From: Lewinellaceae bacterium
GTDB taxonomy: Bacteria > Bacteroidota > Bacteroidia > Chitinophagales > Saprospiraceae
NCBI GenBank assembly: GCA_016712415.1
Contig: JADJRC010000002.1
Location: 599,815-663,814 of the forward strand
Direction of reading: 5' to 3'
DNA length: 64,000 nucleotides
Positions 54,299 to 64,000 of this stretch are shown here, piece after piece (positions within the stretch are counted from its first letter, which is position 1; every line of letters starts with the position of its first letter). A model generated the notes under the pieces. It saw nothing but the letters and a program-made list of their open reading frames with translations, was not told the origin of the DNA and searched no databases. The position numbers and the translations under genes were made by a program.

Positions 54299-55371
54299 TG
54301 AATTGCAAGATTTTGAACAAATTTTATTACTACACCTTGCTGTGTAAATTGCCCAAATGTAACCAAATCCCTCTCGCTCATTTCTAACAATTGAGTCAAT
54401 GGACTTCGATTGCTATTGAAAACACTATCCCAAACAAAGAACATTAACTTGTTTTTTATATGGTCTTGGTTTATATTTTGCTCGTTTATGAAGAAATACC
54501 CAATCTGCTTATCTTCAATTTTCCTTACCGTTTTGTAGTGGCTTCTGATAAAGCCATTAAGTTTATCTACAAAATCATTCCACGCACACATCTCTTGGCC
54601 ATAAAGGTTAATTCGTCTGCTCGCCACAACACTTCTTTGGTTGTCATCTTCAATGTTTACAAATTCCCAATCCCAACGACGTTTGAAGGCATTATCCATG
54701 AAGTAGATTGAGTTATCTGAAGTATTCATGGATGCAAGAAAGGAGAGGTTGGGAGGCAGGTAAATTCTGCTATTCTGTATATCCATTTTTAAACAATCAA
54801 CCCTGTTTTGGAAAGTCGAAAGGTTTTTCTTCCAGTCCGGCTCTCCGGGAAATCTATATTCGTATTGATTTGTCAGCCAACTCTTTGAACTCTACGCCTA
54901 TCAATTTTAGGATTGTCATAAGTTCAAGTGCTGTGATGTTGATAAAATAAGACGACCAACCATCGCTATTCCTATCCAATAATTGAAAGCAATTCCAAAA
55001 TCGCTGCTGAATTACCTCTGTTTATTTCATCATTACTAAAACTGTATTTTGGCTCACTACTCCCAGCGTTGATGATGTTTTTTGTACGCTTGCGCTTAAA
55101 GCAATCAAAAATGACCTGCATAAAAATTGTATTCAACCTTGCTGGCTTTTGTAAGGCACTAGTTTTCCTACGAAGTCCCCATAGGTATACTCTGGGTGGA
55201 AAACTGTTTTAATTACGTTATTCTTTATCCGTGATTCCCAAGTCATTAGGAATGATATAACTTTCAATTCTATGACTTTACCAGTACCGGGGCTTCCGAA
55301 GAGGATTTTGAATGCGCATGGATGCTTAATTTTGATTTGAGACAGTTTGAGATGTGATTTTTAGATGACAT
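54286..55371 (-). pseudogene. McrB-like AAA+ NTPase, frameshifted
   Basis: Start near ATG 55371. Read across frames: CAFKILFGSPGTGK (Walker A, about 55280-55320), VFHPEYTYGDFVGKLVPYK (the McrB FHPxYxYEDF block), SFSNDEINRGNSAAI (Walker B with the DEINRGN signature), FQLLDRNSDGWSSYF, then an intact 166-codon frame from 54786 with LPPNLSFLASMNTSDNSIYF (sensor 1 MNTSD) and MDNAFKRRWDWEFV (Arg finger region). About 360 residues, short for McrB, with no N-terminal DNA-reading domain visible. It would power a two-subunit modification-dependent or LlaJI-type restriction enzyme with the next gene. Frame breaks sit in short homopolymers. Confidence 0.7.
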
Positions 55372-55587
55372 GAGCAAAAGTATTGGTTTTAAAATCAATC
55401 ACTTTTGTCCTTCCCTGACATACTTTCAATGTTCCAAAGAACATACGACCAAAAGACAATAAATGTACCAATTTTCACTTTAAACTAAACAAAATATGAC
55501 ACTCAACGACAACAGCCTACTAATCGTTCTCTGGAATACCGCCTCCGCAGCATCATCACAGATGCCGTAAGGCAGGCACTTTCAGAA

Positions 55588-55815
55588 ATGCCACAACCCA
55601 AAACTCTCGCTTATGATGAAAACGAACTGCTGACGCGCAAAGCCGCTGCCGAGTGGTGTAAAATCAGTCAGTCCACCATAGACAATTACAGGAGAGCGGG
55701 ACTAATTGCTGCGCATAGGTTGGGCAAGTCAGTAAGATATAAACGTGGCGACCTGATGAAAGCCTTTTCCAACAGCCTTGCCAATCCTCGCAAAAATCGG
55801 AGAAACTGGGGATGA
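55588..55815 (+). CDS. Small excisionase-like helix-turn-helix protein
   Basis: 75 residues from ATG 55588. MerR/excisionase-type HTH: LLTRKAAAEWCKISQSTIDN then YRRAGLIAAHRLGKSVRYKR, the latter being the wing. A longer N-terminus from ATG 55497 (MTLNDNSLLIV) would join if one base near 55530 is wrong, giving LEYRLRSIITDAVRQALSEM. Such proteins regulate or direct excision of Bacteroidota mobile elements. It overlaps the 3' end of the opposite-strand metallopeptidase gene by 87 bases. Confidence 0.78.
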   Translation: MPQPKTLAYDENELLTRKAAAEWCKISQSTIDNYRRAGLIAAHRLGKSVRYKRGDLMKAFSNSLANPRKNRRNWG

Positions 55816-56447
55816 TTGGCTTGTTTGGCACTCAATCTCCCAATCCACATAACTAACTGGCAGCCGATTTAACTCCGCCTTCAAAGCCTTCCAATTCGGC
55901 AAAAAAGCGTCCATGTAGGCAACAAAACGGTGGTTGTGATGCCGCTCAAGCAGGTGAACCATTTCATGCACGATGATGTATTCCAAACTTCGTTCTGGCT
56001 TCTTTGCCAGTTCAAGATTTATCCATATTCTCTTTTTCTCAATATTACAAGAACCCCATTTGGTCTTCATCTGTTTAACCTGCCAATCTTCCACCTTGAC
56101 GTTCATTCTCTTTTCCCATTTTGCGACCAGCGGTTTTTGATTTCCACCTTCGGCGGGGCTTCCACCTCAATGACATTGAGCAAATACCTTATACCTTGAA
56201 AGTAATGACTTTCTCGTTCCTTGTATTCCCTTGGTGTCATCCGTTCTTGCCCCTCAAACTTACGCTGGTTACGCTTTATCCATCCGAATTTTGAAATGGC
56301 AAAAAGCCGTATTGCATCCCCATTGAGATTTAAAGGGGCTGCAATCCGAACCCTGCCAGTAGGAGGGTAAACAGCAAGGTGTATATTCTTAATGTCCTTG
56401 CGAACCACCTCAATTTTGATATTCCCAATTGTTATCTGCTCCATCAA
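55729..56447 (-). pseudogene. YgjP/SprT-like (DUF45, M48-type) metallopeptidase, one-base frameshift
   Basis: Two frames: residues 1-114 (EQITIGNIKIEVVRKDIKNI, KFGWIKRNQRKFEGQERMTP) and a second part with MKTKWGSCNIEKKRIWINLE and the zinc site YIIVHEMVHLLERHHNHRF. Joined length ~239, normal for the family. The break is at ~56103, where the first frame stops in GAATGA. Start ATG overlaps the hsdR stop (ATGA), so it is the last gene of the type I operon; YgjP-type genes are frequent companions of hsd operons. Possible role: protein quality control or cleavage of restriction subunits, not established. The C-terminal tail may be extended by another shift. Confidence 0.8.
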
Positions 56448-59400
56448 TAGTCACGCTGGTTTCGCACAAGGGTTAGGATATAATCGGCATCAGGCTCTTT
56501 CACCTGATGTGCATTCAGCACCTCTTCAATGGCATATTTGACTGCTCTGGTCTTTTGAATATTGTCCCTCCATCCGTCTTTTTTGGTTGTGAGAATTTTT
56601 TGGTCTAACTCATTTGCCAACGCCTCATTTTTGCCAAGATTGTCGAACAATGTACGCTTCGTGGTGGTATTCATGGAGGCCGGGTAGTCTACGGCAGTAT
56701 TGGGCTTTTTCACTTTTACGGTCAAAGCAATGATGGAATCCAGATACTTTTCGTAGTCAATCGTATGCTCCTTTCGCTGTTTTATGAGTTCAGCCAACAA
56801 TACACTCATCTTTTCGTAATATATGGGGTTGGTCGGGCTTTCCTCAATGATTACCTTTCGCAGATTGTTTTCCACCACTTCCGAAATTGCATGGGTCTTT
56901 GGCAATGCGCTCCGGCATATCTTTAATGGCATCTTTACCTTTTTCAATGAGCAGTTCAACCAAACTCAAATCGTCAAAGTTCGCCAGCATACGGCTTTCC
57001 TCTCTGCACCAATGTAACTGTCAATCATGTGCCGCATGGCAGGCTCATATTGCTTCAAGTCAATGTAGTTGCTTGCAAGCATGATTTCCTTCCGCAGGGT
57101 TCTCAAAATGCTTGATGTCTGCCTTGATTTGTGCCGTTTCTTTTTCGCTATACCCCGCCTCACTCATTTCGTCGGCAATGCTTGCATAGGCTCGAAGGAG
57201 TGCAATGGTCAATTTGTATAAGGCAACTCTTCGGGGTTCGGTATCTTTTAATTCATCGGGGTTATCTTTGTTATTGCCACAGAAGTAACGGATATGCGCC
57301 ATTGTATCCTTGGGCGGCTCAACTGGCTCTACCAAGGCTTTGACGGCTTCCAAGGCTTCATCAAGGCTTTCTTTGCCCTTTTGCACCCTGTTTTTTAGCA
57401 GACCTTCAACGTCCTCTTTGGAATACCCCCCTAATGCTTCGGAGGTGAAATCATTGAATGCTTTTTTCAGACTCTTGAACAAGTCCATGTAGTCAATGAT
57501 GTAACCGTAATCTTTGTCGTCCCCATCCAAACGGTTCACCCTGCATACGGCTTGAAACAACCCGTGGTCACGAAGATTTTTGTCAATATACAAAAATGTT
57601 GCGCTGGGAGCATCAAATCCGGTGAGTAGTTTGTTTACTACAATCAGCAATTCCATTTGTGCAGGCTCTTCCACAAATTTTTTCTTTACCTCCGCTTCAA
57701 ATTTATCCACTTTCTTCATCGCTTCATCGGCATCTTCGTTGAAATACTCCGCAAGCATTTTGCGGTAAATATTAAAACGTTGCAGTTTCTCGGTATGGTT
57801 ATCCCCTTCTCCTTTGATGTCAGTATGGTTGGGGACAAAGGAGGTTATAAATGGCACAATTCTTCAAGCCTGCATTCTGGAACAACTCATAGTAGCGGCA
57901 AGCATTATAAATACTGTCAGATACAAGCAGGGCGTTTCCTCGACCATTTTGCAAACGCTCCTTTTTCTCCATATCCAGCATCATGTCAATCACAATTTTT
58001 TCCAGTCGTGATTTGCTGCTGAAAATCTTTTTCAGGGTTCCCCATCTTAGTTTGAGTTCTGCTTTTGCATAATCTGTAAGGCCACTGGTTTTGAGGTCAA
58101 ACCATTCATCAATCTTTCGATGGAGGTGATTTTGCTCAATATCGCGGGCTTCGTACCTCAAATCCAGCACTACTTTGTCAAAAACGGCTTCATCAAATTT
58201 GTAGGTATGGATGTATCTGCCAAACACGTCCTGACTGGTTTGCTTGTCAGTTTTCAGTAGTGGCGTTCCAGTGAAACCAATAAACAAGGCATCAGGAACA
58301 AACTGCTTCATGGCCTTATGCAATTTGCCGGTTTGGGTGCGGTGACACTCATCTACAAAGACGTAAATATCCCCTTGGCTTTGTAGTTGGACGGAATGCT
58401 GCTGCGCAATTCCTGTAAGTAGGCATCAATATCTTTTCGGCTACCTCTTCTTTGCCGCCAAACTTGTTGATGAGCGAACATATAAGCAAGGGCGAAGTAT
58501 CGTTGAGCCTGTGCAGCAAATCCCTTCCGCTTTTGGTGCGATAAATATGCTCCTGAACGCCTTTGTAAACCTTCTCTATCTGGTCGTCCAACTCCTCGCG
58601 GTCGGTAATGATGAGTACCCGCGCATTCGGATTGTACTCCCGTATCCATTTGGTAAGCCATACCATTGTCAGGCTTTTGCCACTGCCTTGGGTATGCCAG
58701 ATGATGCCACCTTCCTTGCGTTGCACAAAGTCCTGTGCTGCCTTGATGCCGAAATATTGATTGGGTCGGCAGAGTTTTTTTGCCCCGGTCAAAGACAATG
58801 AAATCGTGCATCAATTCCAAGAACCGTTCCTTGTGCAGGAGTTCTACTACATTTTTATCCAGTGGGTACTCATACTTGGCAGCACGGTTGCGGATGGGTT
58901 CGGTAAGTTGTAGTAGGTAAGGGTGGTCTTTGTTGATCGCTTCGTTCACTTCTTTCCACTTCAAAAAATACTTCTCCTTCGTATTAGTGGCTGCGTATGC
59001 AAGCCCCTCAATATCATTTCCTGCCATGACAAATTGGATGGTAGAGAAGAATGACTTGATGAAGATATGCTTTTGGTTATCCTCGTTCTGACGGATGCCT
59101 TCTGAAATGGAAACCGTACTGCGCTTGAGTTCCAGCACTCCAACGGCGATGCCATTCACATAAAGAACGATGTCAGGTCGTTTCTTATGTATGCCTTTGA
59201 TAGTCACCTCTTCTGCGATGGCAAAATCATTTTCGGCAGGATTTTTCCAGTCAATGAGCCAAATGGTTTGCTTGTTTTGCCCAATTTCGGGTTGCACATT
59301 TACCCCGTAGCGGAGCATGGAATACACTTCCTTGTTTAAATCATACAGGTTTTTGCTTTGGTCATTGGCTACTTTGCCAAATTCATAAAGGGCTTTGCTA

Positions 59401-59576
59401 ATGAGGTTGGGGCTGTACCCTTTTCTGGTGAGAAATGCCGTGAGTATTTCCGGCTCAACATTGCTGTTCTCCTCACGGTCTTCCCAATTGCCGAGGTAGC
59501 GATAGTTTAGTTCGTTCTGGAACAAAGCCACTACCCGGTCTTGGGTTTCTCTTTCAATTTTGCCAATGTTGCTCAT
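56444..59576 (-). pseudogene. hsdR: Type I restriction endonuclease subunit R, multiple one-base frameshifts
   Basis: About 1,040 residues in joined frames, normal for HsdR. Start MSNIGKIERETQDRVVALFQ overlaps the hsdS stop (ATGA). Nuclease domain: KKRPDIVLYVNGIAVGVLEL then KRS (PD...ExK). Motor: GGIIWHTQGSGKSLTM (motif I), VFVDECHRTQTG (motif II), FIGFTGTPLL (motif III), LLIVVNKLLTGFDAPSATFL and QAVCRVNRLDG (motifs V/VI). Breaks at 58775-58781 (A7 on the coding strand), 58434-58437, 58371-58374, ~57859, ~57105, ~56995 and ~56960; each needs one base in a run, and no gap is missing. With HsdM and HsdS it translocates and cuts unmodified DNA. Confidence 0.9.
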
Positions 59577-60703
59577 ATCAATCTGATTTTGCCAGTTAAT
59601 AGTTGCTGCATCATGCCATGTTTGAGCATTTTGTATTTCTTTAATTGGTTTTCCAATTCCTGAATTTCACTGTCCATATCAGAAAGGATTTGGGCAATGT
59701 GAGTTTGTTCGATTTCAGATTTAGGAAAATAAATTTCCATTTCAGTTAACGTTCCCATTCTGATATAAGGTGTATTTCCCGCGTTTACTTCTACCTCAAT
59801 TCTTGCAGCAAGATATTTATCCAGATATATCTTTATAAATTGAATGTTAATTGAAAAGCCCGTCAATACATAGGTTCTTTGATAGGCGTTGAATTTACCC
59901 TTAAAATAATGAACATAGCCAACGTTTTCGCCATTGCCAGATATTAGCAAAGCCTCATCGTCAAATGCGTATTTATCTATTAAGTAAAAATCCTTAGCAC
60001 AAGTATAAAAGCGATATTCACCATCAGGTTTCATCGCATTTGCATCTAATTTCCCTGTTGTGATTTTGTTGCAAATCTTGCCCAACTTCTTCACCTCCCA
60101 TCCTTCCTTCGGTCTCAACAACTCCTGCATTGCCCCTTGTTTGATGGCTCTTTTTTTGGTAATGAGTTTTTCTAATTGGGCAATGAGTGCATCGGCATCG
60201 TTTAGCGCAGTTGCTATGGCGGCTTGTTCGGCGAGGGTGGTGGGTAGGGGGATTTTAATCGTTGAAAGAACATTGGGATTTATTGCTGGGTAACTGGTGC
60301 CAGTACACAAGTCAATTACAGTTTTTACAAATTTATCTGTGTGCAATTGAGCATATAAAAAACCGGAATCAACCCGTGCACGAATTACAGCATACCCTGT
60401 TGAAGCAATGTAGTTACCTTTCCTTAAAAAGTAAAGATTGTTTTTTTGATACGGACGTACGGTCTGAAATAAAATATCACCACTAAGAACTACCCTTTGT
60501 GCTCTACTCGGCGCATTTTCTTTTCTGACAATATTGATTTTTACCAACTGACCTTGAGTTACACTTTCTAAATCAATGTATACAAATTCATCAGGCAGAC
60601 CTTTGCCATTATTTGGATTAATGTCTGCTATTTCGTGTAGCGATTTTATCTCCCAATCAATAGGAATTAGGCCAACCTCTGTTTGTTGAAATCTTTCTAC
60701 CAT
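59573..60703 (-). CDS. hsdS: Type I restriction-modification specificity subunit
   Basis: 376 residues from ATG 60703 (MVERFQQTEVGLIPIDWE); the frame is open upstream but there it codes the HsdM C-terminus. Two target recognition domains: residues ~15-170 (ending IKIPLPTTLAEQAAIATAL) and ~200-350 (ending IYFPKSEIEQTHIAQILSDM), each followed by a conserved helical spacer (LEKLITKKRAIKQGAMQELL and LKKYKMLKHGMMQQLLTGKI). It recognises a bipartite DNA site. It appears intact, unlike its neighbours. Its ATG overlaps the hsdM stop (ATGGTAG) and its stop overlaps the hsdR start. Confidence 0.92.
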   Translation of the reverse strand: MVERFQQTEVGLIPIDWEIKSLHEIADINPNNGKGLPDEFVYIDLESVTQGQLVKINIVRKENAPSRAQRVVLSGDILFQTVRPYQKNNLYFLRKGNYIASTGYAVIRARVDSGFLYAQLHTDKFVKTVIDLCTGTSYPAINPNVLSTIKIPLPTTLAEQAAIATALNDADALIAQLEKLITKKRAIKQGAMQELLRPKEGWEVKKLGKICNKITTGKLDANAMKPDGEYRFYTCAKDFYLIDKYAFDDEALLISGNGENVGYVHYFKGKFNAYQRTYVLTGFSINIQFIKIYLDKYLAARIEVEVNAGNTPYIRMGTLTEMEIYFPKSEIEQTHIAQILSDMDSEIQELENQLKKYKMLKHGMMQQLLTGKIRLI

Positions 60704-63144
60704 TTGAAGTTCATTTGTTTTAAAATGATTCTCAACTTTTGTGGTTAATACCTCCAACTCACTGCTTAGTTTTGGTAATGGTGTTTCGTACCGGTCAGCC
60801 AATTCTTTAATACGTTGCGTCAGTCGGTGGCTGATATTGTCCATTTCGGTGCGTATGCGCTGCTCCATGCTGTACATCCATTTCTTTTCTACAACGAGGG
60901 TCTTTATTTCATCCATGCTAAGTTTGGGGTACTGGGCAATCACCTTCTTTTCCAGTTCGATTTTGGCTATTTTGATGTTGGCTTGGGTTTCGGCCTCATC
61001 GTCCATCAGTTTTTTATATGCCTGCAACTGGTCGTATTCATCAGCGTTGTCGTCATTTCGCTTCCCAACTCCTTGATGGCTTTCGTTAGATTGCCTTTGC
61101 TTAATTTGCCTTTTGTCGTCCACGGTGTTGGCCAGTAAACCGTCTTCGCCTCCGTGTTCTTCCTCGCAATTCGTCCATGTTGGCGTTCAGTGTTTCTGCG
61201 TGCGCTTCCATCGCGTCAATGGCTGCTTGTTCCTTGGCAAAATACTCCTGAATGATTAAGGAAGGGGGAATCAGTCTGCCTTCCAGCCCTTCCAAACCCG
61301 CAATTTGCTTCCTTACTTCCGTGTCGCCCTTCTTGGTTATCTTCCCTATTCGTTTCAAATCATTGCCCGCCTTCCAGCCATCAGCCGTAATTTCGTAAAA
61401 ATCGTCCTGCATGGTTTCAGCCCAATAGTCCCTCAAGTGCTGATACATGGCATATTTGTCGGTAAGTTGTTTGCCGTCGTAATGCTTTAAAAGGTTCTCT
61501 GAAATCTTGTGTATTTCATGTTTGGGATGCAAACCTTTATCCAATGCCTTTGCGTATGAAATGGTTTCACGCTTCCAAGCCTCAAACACGGCATCCATCT
61601 GTTCGCCAAAAGCGGTAAACTCTGGATGGGAAAAGATTTCATTTTTCAAATCGGAATGGTTGACGGTCAACTGCACATACCCCTTTCTTCCGGCTCGAAA
61701 CAAGTGATTTTTAAGCGAAGGATAAACCTCCCAGTATTTTTGCAGTGCTTCAATATCGCGTTCGGGAATACCGCCCAACAAATGCGCCTCAATGTCTTGT
61801 ATGTCTTCCTCCTCCTGACTGTCAATGTACCGGGGAATGTTGAGGTTGTAATCATTCTTGGGGTCGGCAATTTCAGCAATGGGAATAATCCGTGAATACT
61901 TGGGTGTTTCAATGCGGTTGGTGAACGTGTCCACGATTTTATGAATGTCCTGCTCCCGAAGGCGGTTTTTGTTTCCGTCCTTGATAAATCCCTTTGCTGG
62001 CATCAATCATAAACAGGTCTTTGCGGTTGGCTGCATCCTCTTTATCAATGATAATCAGTGAAGCGGCAATGCCTGTACCGTAAAACAAGTTGGACGGAAG
62101 GGCTATGATGCCTTTGATGTAACCGCGTTGAATAATTTTCTTTCGGATGGTGGATTCTGCATTCCCTCTGGATAGTACACCCAATGGCAATACAATACAC
62201 GCCTTGCCTTTTGATTTCAATGATTTGATGAGATGGAGCAGAAAAGCGAAATCGCCATTCTTTTTTGGCGGGACGGCTTCATATCCTTCAAAGCGTTTAT
62301 AAATGTCATTCGCAGGGTCTAAGCCATTCATCCACGATTTGTAACTGAACGGAGGATTAGCCACAGCGTAATCAAACTGCTTGAGTTCACCCGTGACTTC
62401 GTTCTTAAATTCGGGTGAAGAAAGGGTGTTCCCCTGCACAATGTCAGCATCAGGGTTACCATGCAGCCACATATTCATGACTGCCAAGGCACGAGTAGCG
62501 TTGTCGTTTTCTTGTCCGTAGATGGTAATGCCATGCGGGGCTTCGTCTGCTGCCTTTAGAAGCAAGGAGCCTGAACCGCAAGTAGGGTCATAAATGGTCT
62601 CGTCTTGACTTTTTGAGTTATTGATACCGATGACTTTAGCCATGATACGGCTTACCTCGGCTGGTGTATAGAATTGGCCTTTGCTCTTTCCGCTTTCGGT
62701 GGCGAAATGCCGCATCAGGTATTCATAAGCATCACCCAGCAAGTCATCTCCTTCCGCCCGGTTGCCACTGAAATCCAGTTCCGGCTTTTCAAAAATAGTG
62801 ATGAGGTTGGTAAGTTTATCAACCTTGTCTTTGCCTTTGCCAAGTTTATCGTTGTCATCAAAATCGGCAAAAGTGATTACCCCTGTCAGTCCGTTTGCCT
62901 TTGCAAAGGCACCGATGATGGTATTAAATTTCCCTCCTATGTCATCTTTTCCTTTATGCTTTACCATGTCGTAAAAACTGGCACCAACAGGAATATCAAC
63001 CAAGGGGTCTTTTTTGTCGGAGACATACTTCATGAACAGCATCACCAACACATAGTCTTTGTATTGGGAAGCATCCATGCTACCGCGCAGTTCATCGCAG
63101 GATGCCCAGAGAGAGGAGTAGAGTTCTGATTTTTTAACGGCCAT
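60697..63144 (-). pseudogene. hsdM: Type I restriction-modification DNA adenine methyltransferase, frameshifted
   Basis: Start ATG 63144 (MAVKKSELYSSLWASCDELR). Intact first frame to ~61990 with N-terminal helical domain, FYTPAEVSRIMAKVIG, SAM motif TIYDPTCGSGSLLLKAADEA and catalytic VANPPFSYKSW (N6-adenine class). Then frame breaks at ~61995 (rejoining at KGFIKDGNKNRLREQDIHKI), ~61150, ~61065 and ~60717. The C-terminal coiled region (YPKLSMDEIKTLVVEKKWMY, RIKELADRYETPLPKLSSEL) ends in MNFKW and TAG if one A is removed, overlapping the hsdS start. Total ~815 residues, as in the large HsdM class. It methylates the site read by HsdS. Confidence 0.9.
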
Positions 63145-63285
63145 TGAGTGTGATTTCGATTTTGGGCAAATATAGAAAGAAAACACCCTGCCTCCGAAAA
63201 TCGAATCGGAAACATGGTGAATGACTCAAAGTGAGTGAACTTGGTTGGCAGTCAAGTTCGCAACTAAATCCTTACATTCTTACGT

Positions 63286-63450
63286 TTAACCTTTGGGTTT
63301 TGAGGGTGGAGCGGGTGACTTTGATGGAGGTACAGGTTTTGGGGCTTGAGGCTTAGGGGTTACGCTTTTAGGCGGGTTAACATCCCGGTTAGTTCCAGAA
63401 GGTTTACCATGTTGCTTGCTGGGCCATCCCCCAGATTGTTTGGTTGCCAT
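63286..63450 (-). CDS. Small Pro/Lys-rich protein
   Basis: 54 residues, ATG 63450 to TAA 63286. Opens MATKQSGGWPSKQHGKPSG; the rest is KP- and PPK-rich, suggesting an unstructured basic protein. Lies 141 bases before hsdM on the same strand. No family recognised. The gaps on either side (63145-63285 and 63451-63586) show nothing. Confidence 0.5.
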   Translation of the reverse strand: MATKQSGGWPSKQHGKPSGTNRDVNPPKSVTPKPQAPKPVPPSKSPAPPSKPKG

Positions 63451-63586
63451 GACTTATAAATTTTAGTGAAAGAATGCCACTAAAGTACAAGAGTTCAGGA
63501 GATTTGCAAACAATTTGAGTTATATTTTTTCAAAAAATACTTTTTGTTTTTGTTTGGTCGCAACCTTGGATAAAATGCAGACTTTC

Positions 63587-63862
63587 TTAACTCATAATTG
63601 GGTCGCTCAAGATGGCCTCGTTGTAATTATGAAGAAGAAGCCTTGCCCCATTCGATAGCATTTTCATTTCCTCAAATGTCATGTATTCTCCTTTTGAGTC
63701 GAGGACGTTTTGCAGGAACTCACAAATGAAGTGTGCCTCGTCTGGGTTTTCAAGGATTTGGAGTGTTTGGTAACCGTTTGAGTTCTCTTTAACGGTGTGG
63801 TAGTGTAAGTGAAACTGCTGCTGTTTTTCGCAAAATTCCATAATAACGCTTTGGGTTTTCAT
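63587..63862 (-). CDS. Hypothetical protein
   Basis: 91 residues (MKTQSVIMEFCEKQQQFHLH to HNYNEAILSDPIMS), acidic and probably alpha/beta, with FICEFLQNVLDSKGEYMTFE in the middle. Its ATG overlaps the stop of the small ORF before it (ATGA), which supports real translation. No family recognised. Confidence 0.6.
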   Translation of the reverse strand: MKTQSVIMEFCEKQQQFHLHYHTVKENSNGYQTLQILENPDEAHFICEFLQNVLDSKGEYMTFEEMKMLSNGARLLLHNYNEAILSDPIMS

Positions 63863-63972
63863 GGCTTTTTGCCTCCTTTTTTATTTGTATTAAGTTGAAT
63901 GAAAGGTTTAGGCGTAAAGATGTCTGTACTTTTCCGAAGTGGTTCGGCAATATCCATTCGGTCATTAAACAT
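63859..63972 (-). CDS. Small hypothetical protein, coupled to the next gene
   Basis: 37 residues, ATG 63972, opening MFNDRMDIAEPLRKSTDIF and ending NKKGGKKP. Its TGA overlaps the next ATG, and its own ATG overlaps the TAA (63965-63967) of a further frame that runs off the right edge (visible end GETEDNV), so at least three small genes are translationally coupled. Function unknown. Confidence 0.45.
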   Translation of the reverse strand: MFNDRMDIAEPLRKSTDIFTPKPFIQLNTNKKGGKKP

Positions 63973-64000
63973 TGTCTTCGGTTTCACCTATGTTTTTCTT

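Overview
The window looks like a Bacteroidota chromosome, probably Saprospiria or a relative. Evidence: two secreted proteins end in type IX secretion (Por) sorting domains, promoters where visible have a TAnnTTTG -7 box, start codons lack Shine-Dalgarno sequences, and typical gene pairs occur (pheT-zapA-rny, a TrmH methyltransferase divergent from a TamL-type outer membrane assembly protein, a GH97 glucosidase).

About 1-47 kb is a G+C-rich core region, mostly intact. In order: aldose epimerase (cut by the left edge), a large secreted adhesin-like protein, CBS protein, DUF1460 amidase-like protein, secreted amidohydrolase, DUF58 protein, acyl-CoA dehydrogenase, M29 aminopeptidase, GH97, an SNF2 helicase, an AAA ATPase of the contractile-injection-system type, rny-zapA-pheT, a cytochrome c lipoprotein, lipA plus a FAH-family gene, envelope proteins, a CvpA-PabA-YhhN run, lgt, glycosyltransferase-like membrane proteins, a nucleotidyltransferase/GHMP fusion and a secreted YHYH protein. 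A metal-response operon follows (ECF sigma, small membrane protein, Spy/CpxP-like sensor, MbnP, MbnH-like dihaem enzyme). Then come TrmH, TamL, DUF937, kbl, a LytTR regulator and a frameshifted effector-associated-domain/TIR protein. Short repeats lie between genes: a palindromic cluster at 9.6 kb, a CGCAGA cruciform at 11.0 kb, a 308-bp element with terminal inverted repeats at 17.6 kb, and GGCAGT repeats that contain the stop codons of three genes.

From 47.2 kb the character changes. Two tRNA genes (Val-GAC, Pro-GGG) flank a cassette: a four-helix-bundle gene between inverted GT/CA satellite arms. An AT-richer island starts at the tRNA-Pro 3' end. It holds a tyrosine recombinase between two perfect 72-bp inverted copies of the tRNA-Pro 3' half, a single-subunit polymerase-like gene, small unknown genes, a McrB-like AAA protein with a LlaJI/McrC-like nuclease and a third protein with a beta-sandwich C-terminus, a small HTH protein, a type I restriction-modification operon (hsdM-hsdS-hsdR) ending in a YgjP-type metallopeptidase gene, and small ORFs at the right edge.

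Almost every long gene in 48-63 kb is broken by one-base shifts, nearly all at homopolymer runs, and the correct protein continues in the next frame. Only three such lesions are visible in the first 47 kb (pheT, the MbnH-like gene, the TIR gene). This points to poor consensus quality as much as to true gene decay, so the restriction modules and recombinase may be intact in the living cell. Frameshifted genes are listed as pseudogene, with this caveat.
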